Under the pieces are notes generated by a model. That model saw only the letters and a program-made list of their open reading frames with translations, did not search any database and was not told the origin of the DNA. DNA of 64,000 bases, from assembly GCF_000420545.1 (NCBI RefSeq), contig NZ_ATVD01000005.1:1-64000 (forward strand), written 5' to 3'. Origin of the DNA: Arenimonas oryziterrae DSM 21050 = YC6267 (GTDB lineage Bacteria; Pseudomonadota; Gammaproteobacteria; Xanthomonadales; Xanthomonadaceae). Shown piece by piece: positions 30,736-38,196 of the stretch. Position 1 is the first letter of the stretch, and each line of letters opens with the position of its first letter. Both the position numbers and the translations under genes were made by a program.

Positions 30736-31172
30736 TGCCAATGACGGCGATACTCCATGGCAGCTGCCACTGCGGCCGACTACGGATCGCTTTCGATACC
30801 GGCGTGGCGCTGGCGGATTTCGCACCGCGCGCCTGCGATTGCGCGTTCTGTCGCAAGCATGGAGCGGCCTATATTTCCGATCCGGCAGGCCGACTGACGG
30901 TGATCGCCGACGAAGGTGCGCTCAAACGCTATCGGCAGGGTTCGCATACTGCCGACTTCCTGATCTGCGGCGAGTGCGGCGTGCTGGTCGCGGTGACGTT
31001 CGAGGATGACGGCCGCCGATTCGGTGCGGTGAATGCGGGCTGCCTGGACGAAGCGTCGGTGTTCGCCGCAGCGGTCAATGCGTCGCCGCAATCGCTGACC
31101 GCCGAACAGAAGGTTTTGCGTTGGCGACAACTCTGGATCCCGGACGTCGTGTTCGAATTTTCCCCTCGGTGA
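30735..31172 (+). CDS. GFA-family zinc protein
   Basis: 145 residues from the ATG at 30735, overlapping the previous TGA. SCHCGRL, CDCAFCRKH and CGECGVL are the GFA zinc ligands. A second ATG at 30741 is equally possible. The pair CxC...CxxC...CxxC is complete, so the fold should bind zinc. Third GFA-type gene in the window. Substrate unknown. Confidence 0.9.
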   Translation: MPMTAILHGSCHCGRLRIAFDTGVALADFAPRACDCAFCRKHGAAYISDPAGRLTVIADEGALKRYRQGSHTADFLICGECGVLVAVTFEDDGRRFGAVNAGCLDEASVFAAAVNASPQSLTAEQKVLRWRQLWIPDVVFEFSPR

Positions 31173-31359
31173 TCGCCACGGCCTCGCACCCTCGGACGGA
31201 CCCGGCTGGTCGAATTGCGGCGGCACCTCCTGATGGCGGCGGAGTCGTCGACCTCTGCCCTCCGCGGGGTGACCTAAGGCACGGGGCGGGTGCGCGGCGC
31301 TCGCCTACGATGAGGCGCCCCGCCGGATCCCCACCGCATCGCCGCATCAGGAGCACACC

Positions 31360-31521
31360 GTGAAGCCGAGCACGACACGCGCCATGGTTCTGGAAGACGT
31401 CATGGCGCTCACGATGCCCGGCGCACGGAATTTCCATCTGTGCCTGGACCTCGTCGAAATCGCACAGTCTGTGCTCATCGTCGGCTATGCCTGGCGCTGG
31501 CCGAAGCAGGCGGCCGCATGA
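31360..31521 (+). CDS. Small ORF coupled to DUF4386 gene
   Basis: 53 residues from a GTG with GGAG six bases upstream. It ends in an ATGA overlap with the following gene, which argues for a real coupled gene or a leader. LDLVEIAQSVLIVGYAWRW is a weak amphipathic or membrane helix. No family recognised. Could be a leader peptide. Confidence 0.4.
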   Translation: MKPSTTRAMVLEDVMALTMPGARNFHLCLDLVEIAQSVLIVGYAWRWPKQAAA

Positions 31522-32234
31522 ACACGAACGCGTCGACCGCCCGTCTGGCGGGCCTGCTCTATCTCATCGTCGTCCTGACTGGCATTTTCAGTCTCGCGTA
31601 TGTGCCTTCGCAGCTGATCGTCGCCGGCGATGCCGCTGCGACGTTCGAGCGCCTCGTCGCCGGGCAGTCGCTGTTCCGGCAAGGCATCGCGGCGGGTTTC
31701 GTCTGCTACACGGCGTTTCTCCTGCTGCCGCTGGTGCTGTACCGGCTGCTCAGTCCCTCCGGCAAGACGGCGGCGGTGCTCATGGTGGCATTCGCCATCG
31801 TCAGCGTGCCGCTGTCCCTGGTCAACCTGGGTCACAAGCTCGACGTGCTGACGCTGATCAGCGGCGCCGACTACCTCCACGTCTTCACTGCCGAACAATT
31901 GCAGACGCAGGTGATGCTGGCGCTCGCGGCCTACAGCAGCGGTCTGCTGGTCGCAAAGATTTTCTGGGGCCTGTGGCTGCTGCCCTTCGGCTATCTCGTT
32001 TTCACCTCCCGCCTGCTTCCGCGCGTATTGGGTCTGCTGCTGATGGCGGGCTGCGTGGGCTATCTGATCGATGTCGCCGGCCGCTTGCTGGTTCCGGCCT
32101 ATCCCGACTCGCTCCTGGCGGACTACGCGACGCGCCCCGCCGCCTTGGGCGAAATCGGCACCTGTCTGTGGCTGCTCATCTTCGGTGCGCGCGCGTCGGC
32201 CTTCACGTCGGATACGACCCGCCGCATGACGTGA
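31518..32234 (+). CDS. DUF4386 membrane protein
   Basis: 238 residues. Six or seven hydrophobic segments, with STARLAGLLYLIVVLTGIFSLAYVPSQLIV at the start and LLVAKIFWGLWLLPFGYLVFTSRLLPRVLGLLLMAGCVGYLID in the second half, the two most typical stretches of DUF4386 proteins. Inner membrane. Function unknown. Start overlaps the stop of the 53-residue frame before it. Confidence 0.88.
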   Translation: MNTNASTARLAGLLYLIVVLTGIFSLAYVPSQLIVAGDAAATFERLVAGQSLFRQGIAAGFVCYTAFLLLPLVLYRLLSPSGKTAAVLMVAFAIVSVPLSLVNLGHKLDVLTLISGADYLHVFTAEQLQTQVMLALAAYSSGLLVAKIFWGLWLLPFGYLVFTSRLLPRVLGLLLMAGCVGYLIDVAGRLLVPAYPDSLLADYATRPAALGEIGTCLWLLIFGARASAFTSDTTRRMT

Positions 32235-32362
32235 TCCCTCGTCTTCATAGAGCGCCCCGGCAATGGCGGATTTCACCCGGGGCAGACCGCTCTTGTTTTC
32301 ACGAGGCTTTTCCTTGACCTTGCACACCGGACGGGGAACAAAACACCTCCGGGGAGCAGGAC

Positions 32363-32773
32363 ATGACTGTGACACCGATCTATGCGGGGCTGCTGGCGCT
32401 GATCTATCTCGTGCTGAGCGTGCGCGTCATCAAGATGCGCGGGCCGGGACAGCCCAGCCTGGGCGACGGCGGCGATCCGGTCTTGTTGCGACGCATTCGC
32501 GCCCACGGCAACTTCGCCGAATACGTGCCCTTCCTGCTGCTGATGATCGGCCTGCTCGAACTCGGTCAATGGCCGACGATCCTGTTGCATGGCCTGGGCG
32601 CGACCCTGGTCGTCGCGCGCCTGCTGCACGGCTATGCGCTGTCGTTCACCGAATCGTTCAAGTTCGGCCGCTTCTGGGGCACGGCACTCACCTTCGGCCT
32701 GCTGATCATCTGCGGCGGCCTGTGCCTGTTCCAGGCGACGCAGCCTTACTGGTCAACGACACCGGCTGCCTGA
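32363..32773 (+). CDS. MAPEG-family membrane protein
   Basis: 136 residues, four hydrophobic helices. RVIKMRGPGQPSLGDGGDPVLLRRIRAHGNFAEYVPF is the conserved loop and second helix of MAPEG proteins (membrane-associated proteins in eicosanoid and glutathione metabolism), with the R-x-H-x-N-x-x-E signature as RAHGNFAE. Bacterial members are close to microsomal glutathione transferases. Inner-membrane enzyme, presumed glutathione-dependent, substrate unknown. Confidence 0.92.
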   Translation: MTVTPIYAGLLALIYLVLSVRVIKMRGPGQPSLGDGGDPVLLRRIRAHGNFAEYVPFLLLMIGLLELGQWPTILLHGLGATLVVARLLHGYALSFTESFKFGRFWGTALTFGLLIICGGLCLFQATQPYWSTTPAA

Positions 32774-32845
32774 GCGTTGTTGCGAACGCCGGCGCTGCTG
32801 TATGGCGGGGCCACCCTTCCCTTTGATCCGACTGGCGAGCCGACC

Positions 32846-33580
32846 ATGCAACGAATCTTTCTGGGACTGTGGCTGGCGACCTGCTTGCACGTTACGGCGC
32901 TCGCCGCCACACCGGGTGAACGCTACACCGCGTCGGCCCCGGCGGAAGCGATCCATCTGGTCCTGCTCTCGCAATCGGAAGAGCTGTTGCGCTTGGACCC
33001 CGAATCGGAAGACACCGCCTTGCGCCAGTGGTCGGTACAGCGCCCGGCGCCCGGAGATACGCCGGACAAGGCCGCGACGTTCATCGTTTCCCTGAGCATC
33101 GACGGACGCGCGCTCGGCGCGTGGTACGTGAACACCGAGGAAGGCACCGTCGAGCCGCACGAGGCAGGAAGTCCGGAAGAGTCGGTCGCGGCGACCGCGC
33201 GCATCGACGCCGACATCACCTACGTCGCCACGATAGGCCGCTGGCAAACGCCGGACGGGCAAGGAAGCTATCGCATCACGACCTGGAACGAAGGCTTCGA
33301 ACATGTCTCCACCGCCGTGCGCGCGGACTGGATTGCCGACGCCACCGACGCCAACGCACCGGCGCGGACGCGATCGTCGTCGGTGCTGGTGATGCCCGGT
33401 CTCTATCGCCTGCGCGCGCCGAAACTCACCGAGCGCCAAGGCGAGCTTCACGTCGAACTGCAGGGCGTCAATACCTACGACGCGAAGCAGACCGTGTCCT
33501 GCCAGTTCGATCTGTTCCCGGACGGACAGGTCACCCACGTGAAGCCTTGCGGACCAGCGGACAAGCGCGGGCATGACTGA
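32846..33580 (+). CDS. Secreted hypothetical protein
   Basis: 244 residues from the ATG at 32846. Signal peptide FLGLWLATCLHVTALAA. The mature part is beta-rich and acidic with the segments HLVLLSQSEELLRLDPE, SLSIDGRALGAWYVN and VSCQFDLFPDGQVTHVKPC, and the last two cysteines may form a disulfide. Periplasmic. No family recognised. Stop overlaps the next gene by eight bases. Confidence 0.72.
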   Translation: MQRIFLGLWLATCLHVTALAATPGERYTASAPAEAIHLVLLSQSEELLRLDPESEDTALRQWSVQRPAPGDTPDKAATFIVSLSIDGRALGAWYVNTEEGTVEPHEAGSPEESVAATARIDADITYVATIGRWQTPDGQGSYRITTWNEGFEHVSTAVRADWIADATDANAPARTRSSSVLVMPGLYRLRAPKLTERQGELHVELQGVNTYDAKQTVSCQFDLFPDGQVTHVKPCGPADKRGHD

Positions 33581-34013
33581 CGGCAGGAATCTGTTCCTCG
33601 TCGCCGGCGCCGCGCTGAGCGCGCTCGCGTCCTTGTTGCACCTGGGCTGCATCGTGTTCGGCGCCTCGTGGTACCGGTTTTTCGGCGCCGGCGAGCGAAT
33701 GGCGCAGATGGCCGATGCCGGCCGCTGGCGTCCGGCGTTGATCACGCTGTTCATTGCGGGCGTGCTCGCGCTGTGGGCGGCCTACGCGTTGTCCGGCGCC
33801 GGCGTGATCGCGCGACTGCCGCTGCTGCGTACCGCGCTTTGCGCGATCACCGCCGCCTACCTGCTGCGCGGCACCGTGATCCTGCCGGTCATGAAGCTGT
33901 TTCCGGACAACAGTCCCGCCTTCTGGTGGTGGAGTTCGGCGATCTGCCTGAGCATCGGCCTGACGCATCTGGTGGGTCTGGTGCAGTCCTGGTCGCGGTT
34001 GTCGACGCACTGA
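33573..34013 (+). CDS. Four-helix membrane protein
   Basis: 146 residues starting within the end of the previous gene. Hydrophobic segments at about 6-30, 55-72, 83-105 and 117-138. GASWYRFFGAGERMAQMADAG between helices 1 and 2 resembles small membrane proteins found in many Xanthomonads. No named family certain. Probably translationally coupled to the secreted protein before it. Confidence 0.72.
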   Translation: MTDGRNLFLVAGAALSALASLLHLGCIVFGASWYRFFGAGERMAQMADAGRWRPALITLFIAGVLALWAAYALSGAGVIARLPLLRTALCAITAAYLLRGTVILPVMKLFPDNSPAFWWWSSAICLSIGLTHLVGLVQSWSRLSTH

Positions 34014-34067
34014 ATCACGGCGCGTGATCGCGCTAGCATCGCGTTTGACCGTCCCCGGAGCACCCTC

Positions 34068-34511
34068 ATGAGCACGGACCCCGATCGGCTGCCCGACGAT
34101 GTCCTCGCGGCCTTGCGGCAAGGCGAGACGATCGAGGCGATCAAGCGCCTGCGTGCTGCCACGGGACTTGGGCTGAAAGAAGCCAAGGACATCATCGACG
34201 CGCATCTGCACGGACAGCCGCTAAGTTTCCCCGCGCCTGCCGCGCCCGTGGATGCGACCGAGCCGGTCATGGCGGCAATCCGGCGCGGCAACAAGATTGA
34301 AGCGATAAAACAGCTGCGCGAACAGACGGGACTGGGCCTGAAGGAAGCCAAGGACGCCGTGGACGCGCTGGCGGCAGCGTTGCCGGCGACCGCGCCCGCC
34401 GGCCATCGTCCGGCGATCGAACGCGCGGATTCCTCGCGCGGCCTGTCATGGCTGGTTGGCTTGCTGTTACTTGCCGCCGCGATCTACACGGTGCTGCATT
34501 ATTTCAGCTGA
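34068..34511 (+). CDS. Membrane-anchored protein with two bL12 C-terminal-like domains
   Basis: 147 residues. Two copies of the ribosomal protein bL12 C-terminal fold are in tandem: VLAALRQGETIEAIKRLRAATGLGLKEAKD (about 12-45) and VMAAIRRGNKIEAIKQLREQTGLGLKEAKD (about 68-100). A linker and one C-terminal transmembrane helix (LSWLVGLLLLAAAIYTVLHYF) follow. In bL12 this domain contacts translation factors. Single-copy L7/L12-like domain proteins outside the ribosome exist, but a double copy with an anchor is unusual. No target is known. Positively charged linker side suggests the domains are cytoplasmic. Confidence 0.85.
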   Translation: MSTDPDRLPDDVLAALRQGETIEAIKRLRAATGLGLKEAKDIIDAHLHGQPLSFPAPAAPVDATEPVMAAIRRGNKIEAIKQLREQTGLGLKEAKDAVDALAAALPATAPAGHRPAIERADSSRGLSWLVGLLLLAAAIYTVLHYFS

Positions 34512-34666
34512 CCGCCCCTGTTTCTGCCGCGCGCGGCGGAACGGCAGCGCCCGTTTCGCGCCCATGGAATTGCACCGCGGCAAGCGGTAGCCTGTGCGTG
34601 GCGGAGGGGCGCCGGCCGTCCGCCGAACCTTCGACACCGTGCCCTTCCTCGCCAGGGAGACTGCTC

Positions 34667-35137
34667 ATGATCGACACTCCTCAGATCGCAAGGACGGCGG
34701 CCCAGCACACCGCCTGCATTCACCTGACCATTCCGCGTTCGGACATTCGAGAGGTCATGGGTCCGGGCATCACGGAAGTTTTCGCTGCGCTCACCGCGCA
34801 GGGTCTTGCGCCGGCAGGGCCGTGGTTCACGCATCATCTGCGCATGGACCCGGGCATCTTCGATTTCGAAATCTGTGTGCCGGTGACAACGCCGGTGACG
34901 CCCGTGGGCCGGGTGAAAGCCGGCCAGCTGCGCGCCGCGACCGTCGCGCGCACGGTGTTCCACGGCGGCTACGAGGGCCTGGGCAATGCCTGGGGCGAAT
35001 TCGCGCAATGGATCGTTATCCAGGGCCACACGGCCGCACCGGATTTGTGGGAGGTCTATGTCGCCGGACCCGAATCGAGTGCCAATCCCGCCGACTGGCG
35101 CACCGAACTCAATCGTCCGTTGTTGGACGCCGCCTGA
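34667..35137 (+). CDS. GyrI-like small-molecule-binding protein
   Basis: 156 residues from the ATG at 34667. ACIHLTIPRSDIREVMGPGITEVFAALTAQG, FEICVPVTTPVTPVGRVKAGQLRAATVARTVFHGGYEGLG and DLWEVYVAGPESSANPADWRTELNRPL follow the GyrI-like/AraC effector-binding (SHS2) fold, including the final hydrophobic-E-Y-Y type segment. Stand-alone members of this kind bind drugs or small ligands. Ligand unknown. Confidence 0.88.
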   Translation: MIDTPQIARTAAQHTACIHLTIPRSDIREVMGPGITEVFAALTAQGLAPAGPWFTHHLRMDPGIFDFEICVPVTTPVTPVGRVKAGQLRAATVARTVFHGGYEGLGNAWGEFAQWIVIQGHTAAPDLWEVYVAGPESSANPADWRTELNRPLLDAA

Positions 35138-35177
35138 TGCACCGCACGCCGGTCATCGATCTCACCAAGGAATGTCC

Positions 35178-35564
35178 ATGCGCTCTTCGCGTCTGATCGC
35201 TCTCGCCCTGTTGCTCGTGCTGCCGTGTGCAACGGCCGGTGCGGCCCCCGATGCCTTCGAAGCCAATCTCGCGATCGCGAGAAAGAATGTCGCCACTGAA
35301 AAGGGCGCGGCCTACGACCAAGCCCTCGGTGCCGCGATGCAGGCGATGCCGGAGGTTTCGTCGAAAATGATGGATTGCCTCGTGGAGAATTCCGACGGGC
35401 CGCCGGTGTACGGCTATTTCGAGTTCACCTCGGCGAAGCAATACAAAGTCGTGCTGCGGCCCAAGAGCCCGCTGGCCGATTGCGTGACCGACGCGCTCGA
35501 AGGCCAGTCGGTGCCGGCGCCGCCGAGCCTGCCGTGGCTAAACGTTTTCGAATTGAGCCTGTGA
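35178..35564 (+). CDS. Secreted hypothetical protein
   Basis: 128 residues from the second ATG (35178), better spaced from AAGGA than the one at 35172. Signal peptide LIALALLLVLPCATAGA. Mature part about 105 residues with two cysteines (MMDCLVEN, LADCVTDA) likely paired. Periplasmic. No family recognised. Confidence 0.72.
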   Translation: MRSSRLIALALLLVLPCATAGAAPDAFEANLAIARKNVATEKGAAYDQALGAAMQAMPEVSSKMMDCLVENSDGPPVYGYFEFTSAKQYKVVLRPKSPLADCVTDALEGQSVPAPPSLPWLNVFELSL

Positions 35565-35595
35565 TGGCCGCTCAGCCCGGCCGGGAGCCGACACC

Positions 35596-35895
35596 GTGAT
35601 CGCACGCCTTTGGCATGGCATGACCCCGACAGCAAAAGCCGACGCCTACCTGGCGTTCCTGCAGGAACGCGCCCTGCCCGACTACCGCAGCATTCCCGGC
35701 AATATTTCCGCGTACATCCTGCGACGCCAGGACGGCGAGGTCACGCACTTCACCACGCTGACGTATTGGTCGTCCGTGCAGGCGATCGCCGCCTTCGCCG
35801 GCGCCGACATCGCGCTGGCGAAATACTATCCCGAGGACACGGACTTCCTGATCGAGTTCGAGCCGACGGTGCAGCACTGCGAACTGTACTCGTAG
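35596..35895 (+). CDS. ABM-domain (antibiotic biosynthesis monooxygenase-like) protein
   Basis: 99 residues from a GTG. MIARLWHGMTPTAKADAYLAFLQERALPDYRSIPGNISAYILRR and VTHFTTLTYWSSVQAIAAFAG match the dimeric ferredoxin-like ABM fold. EPTVQHCELYS is the closing strand. Members range from heme-degrading enzymes to simple small-molecule oxygenases. Substrate unknown. Confidence 0.85.
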   Translation: MIARLWHGMTPTAKADAYLAFLQERALPDYRSIPGNISAYILRRQDGEVTHFTTLTYWSSVQAIAAFAGADIALAKYYPEDTDFLIEFEPTVQHCELYS

Positions 35896-35912
35896 CGCGG
35901 GCCGTATCGAGC

Positions 35913-35981
35913 ATGACCGTTCCGGCGAAGACCCCGGTCGCGACGAAGAAACCTGCGCGCGCAAAAGTCGCCAAGCGCTGA
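35913..35981 (+). CDS. Very short Lys/Ala-rich peptide
   Basis: 22 residues, rich in lysine, alanine and proline (MTVPAKTPVATKKPARAKVAKR), the composition of histone-tail-like nucleoid peptides. There is an ATG 18 bases after the preceding stop but no clear ribosome site. It may be real, a remnant or chance. No convincing support beyond composition. Confidence 0.25.
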   Translation: MTVPAKTPVATKKPARAKVAKR

Positions 35982-35996
35982 GTCGCGCCACCGGAC

Positions 35997-36413
35997 TCAG
36001 AAATGCGGCACGCGCCGTTCCGAGGCGCCAAAACCCCAAACGGCGAACAGACTGATCGCGAGCGAGAGCAGAAGCGGCCACGGCATCGCATGCATCAACG
36101 GCAGGCGCCAGAGCTCGGCGAACCACGCCGACAGCGGCGGCAAGGCGAAATAGATCGCACCCGCGGCCATGCTCACCCACATCAGCATCGTCAGTCCTTC
36201 CTCGAGCACGGAAGCGTCTTCGCGCACCGGCCGACGACGCGCGACCTGCGCGGCAAAATCCGCGGGCAAGGCCGGCGGCAAGGGGCGCTGCAAGGCCCGC
36301 CAGACCAGGCGATAGGCATCGACCTCGACATCGCCGGGCGCGCGCGCTTCGCGCTCGGCGCGTTCGGCATCGGCCTGCAGGCGTTGGTGACGCTGTTCTT
36401 CTTGCGGATTCAT
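35997..36413 (-). CDS. Membrane protein coupled to ECF sigma factor (possible anti-sigma)
   Basis: 138 residues. Start overlaps the end of the sigma gene (ATGA). An acidic helical N-terminal part (QRLQADAERAEREARAP, DAYRLVWRALQRPLPPALPADFAAQVARRR) is followed by two transmembrane segments. The order sigma factor then small membrane protein is that of many sigma/anti-sigma pairs, and the segment ALPADFAAQVARR is similar to the C-terminal half of proteins next to other Xanthomonad ECF sigma factors. A classical ZAS motif is absent, so the anti-sigma role is an inference. Confidence 0.78.
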   Translation of the reverse strand: MNPQEEQRHQRLQADAERAEREARAPGDVEVDAYRLVWRALQRPLPPALPADFAAQVARRRPVREDASVLEEGLTMLMWVSMAAGAIYFALPPLSAWFAELWRLPLMHAMPWPLLLSLAISLFAVWGFGASERRVPHF

Positions 36414-36976
36414 GCGGTGACTCCCAGCGAGACTTCCAGGGTTTGACGCAGACGATGGCGTGCACGGAAGAGATAGTTCTTGACCGTGCCCTCGGGCAGA
36501 TCGGTGATGCGGGCGATATCGGCGATGCCCAGTTCGTCGAGGTGGAACAGAGTGACCAGGGTGCGTTGCAAGGGCGGCAGGCGCTCGATCGCGCGCGTGA
36601 GGTGGGCCATACGCTCGTCGTCGAGGGTCGCGGCCTCGAGATCGAAGCCGTCGCCGATGCGATCGAACAGGCTGGCTTCGCCCTCGTCCTCGTCGGCGCT
36701 GACCAGGGGCAGTTTCTTTTTCTGCAGGTGGCGGGCCGCGACCGAGAACGCGACGCGGCCGATCCAGGTCGCCAACGAGCTTTCGAAGCGGTACTGGTGC
36801 AAACGGTCGTGCACGCGCAGGAACACGTCCTGGCACAGCTCGCGCGCGTCCTCGGGGTGCTGGACCATGCGGAACACCATGTGCCAGACCAGGGCCTGGT
36901 GGCGCGCGATCAGACGCTCGAACGCACCCGGCCGGCGCGCCAATACCTGTTCCACGATGTCCTGGTCGTCTGTCAT
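36410..36976 (-). CDS. ECF-type RNA polymerase sigma factor
   Basis: 188 residues. Region 2: LIARHQALVWHMVFRMVQHPEDARELCQDVFLRVHDRLHQYRFESSLATWIGRVAFSVAARHL. Region 4: LPPLQRTLVTLFHLDELGIADIARITDLPEGTVKNYLFRARHRLRQ, with the helix-turn-helix. No region 1.1 or 3, so it is an extracytoplasmic-function sigma factor of the RpoE-like type. It is transcribed leftward, with the membrane partner downstream, away from the gene at 37131 with a 154-base intergenic gap. Confidence 0.93.
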   Translation of the reverse strand: MTDDQDIVEQVLARRPGAFERLIARHQALVWHMVFRMVQHPEDARELCQDVFLRVHDRLHQYRFESSLATWIGRVAFSVAARHLQKKKLPLVSADEDEGEASLFDRIGDGFDLEAATLDDERMAHLTRAIERLPPLQRTLVTLFHLDELGIADIARITDLPEGTVKNYLFRARHRLRQTLEVSLGVTA

Positions 36977-37130
36977 CGGGGGATGGATACCAAAACCGTG
37001 CCGACGGTTGCAGCCTAACGCATGCCCCGGGGCCAGGCCGGGATCCGGGGCAAATCAGGTGCAACCGAGCGCGCCCTGCCCCTGTCCATCGTGCTGAACC
37101 GGGGCGTGGCCCCAGACACAGGAGCGTTTC

Positions 37131-37457
37131 ATGCAATTCGAATATCTGATCCCGATCTCTTTCTTCATCTGCGTGACGGTCGCGATCAAGGCGATCGTCG
37201 ACGCGCGGGTGCGCCGGCGCATGGTTGAAACCAATACCAATGACGAGCTGATCAAGTCGATGCTGCTCGCCGACGAGCAGAGCCGTCGCCTGTCCGCGCT
37301 GAAATGGGGCCTGGTGCTGGTCCTGCAGGCCCTCGCCTTCGCCGTCATCGATGCGATGAACCTGAGCGAGCCGACCCCGGGGGCATTCGCCCTGATCCTC
37401 GGCGCCGCCGGTGTGGGCCTGCTCGGCTATCACTTCGTCGCCAAGCGGCTGGGCTGA
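37131..37457 (+). CDS. Small membrane protein divergent to the sigma gene
   Basis: 108 residues. Hydrophobic segments at about 3-20, 59-75 and 87-104 enclose a cytoplasmic helix (DARVRRRMVETNTNDELIKSMLLADEQSRR). The gene is divergent from the sigma factor and shares its upstream region, a usual position for a target of that sigma factor. DUF6249-like small proteins have a similar outline, but I am not certain of the family. Confidence 0.75.
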   Translation: MQFEYLIPISFFICVTVAIKAIVDARVRRRMVETNTNDELIKSMLLADEQSRRLSALKWGLVLVLQALAFAVIDAMNLSEPTPGAFALILGAAGVGLLGYHFVAKRLG

Positions 37458-37488
37458 TGTCGCCAGCGCAAATGGTAGGAGCGGGCTA

Positions 37489-38190
37489 CTAGCTGCGCGA
37501 GGCGCGCTGTTCGATGAGGGTCAGCGCGACCTTGTTGCGCAGGTAGGCCGGTTCCAGCAGGTCCGGTGCGATGGCTTCGCCGCGTGCGTAGCCGCGCGCG
37601 CCGAGGCGTGCGACGTCCCGGGCATGCGGCAGCGCCGCGGCATCGAAGCGCTGCAGTCGTGCTGTCAAGGCTGCCGGCAGTGCACCGTCGGCGGCGGAGA
37701 AGCCGGTGCCGACACCGAGGCAAAGCCCGTCCCCCGGCAGGCCGGGCGTCGCCGGGGCGGCCATCCATTCTTCGCCGATCGCGCTGACCAGCGCATCGGC
37801 ATCGCGGCGATAGCGGCCGAGATACACCTCGCCCATGCGCGCATCGATCGCGGCAAGAATTTCCGACGCGCCTGCATCATCCGCGACCGGCAACGCCAGC
37901 GCGGCCAGCGTCGAGACCGGCACGACCGGTCGATCCAGCGCCAGCGCCATGCCCTGCACCAGGGCCACGGCCAGGCGCACGCCGGTGAACGCGCCGGGGC
38001 CGCGCGCGACGACCAGGCCGTCGAGCTGCGATTTCGCCACACCCGCCGCCGCGAGCAATTCGTCGGCCCAAGGCAGCACGAGCTCGGTGTGTCGGCGCGG
38101 CGCGATCTCGTAACGCGCCTGTACTTCGCCATCGAGCCACAGGGCGACGGAGCAGGCTTCGGTGCTGGTATCGATGGCGAGCAGTTTCAT
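37489..38190 (-). CDS. tsaB: tRNA threonylcarbamoyladenosine biosynthesis protein TsaB
   Basis: 233 residues. MKLLAIDTSTEACSVALWLDG, HTELVLPWADELLAAAG, VARGPGAFTGVRLAVALVQGMALALDRPVVPVSTLAALA and AAIDARMGEVYLGRYRR are textbook TsaB segments of the ASKHA-fold pseudo-enzyme. TsaB scaffolds TsaD and TsaE in making the t6A37 modification of ANN-decoding tRNAs. Length as usual. It lies six bases downstream of the DinG/YoaA helicase gene and on the same strand, so likely the same transcript. Confidence 0.94.
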   Translation of the reverse strand: MKLLAIDTSTEACSVALWLDGEVQARYEIAPRRHTELVLPWADELLAAAGVAKSQLDGLVVARGPGAFTGVRLAVALVQGMALALDRPVVPVSTLAALALPVADDAGASEILAAIDARMGEVYLGRYRRDADALVSAIGEEWMAAPATPGLPGDGLCLGVGTGFSAADGALPAALTARLQRFDAAALPHARDVARLGARGYARGEAIAPDLLEPAYLRNKVALTLIEQRASRS

Positions 38191-38196
38191 GCGGTC

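Noticed and set aside
32254-32284. GCCCCGG/CCGGGGC hairpin after the DUF4386 gene as terminator
   Set aside because: Seven pairs with an odd loop but no T run follows, so it is not called.
35136-35195. 19-codon frame overlapping the end of the GyrI-like gene
   Set aside because: Too short. It overlaps the ribosome site of the next gene and has no independent support.
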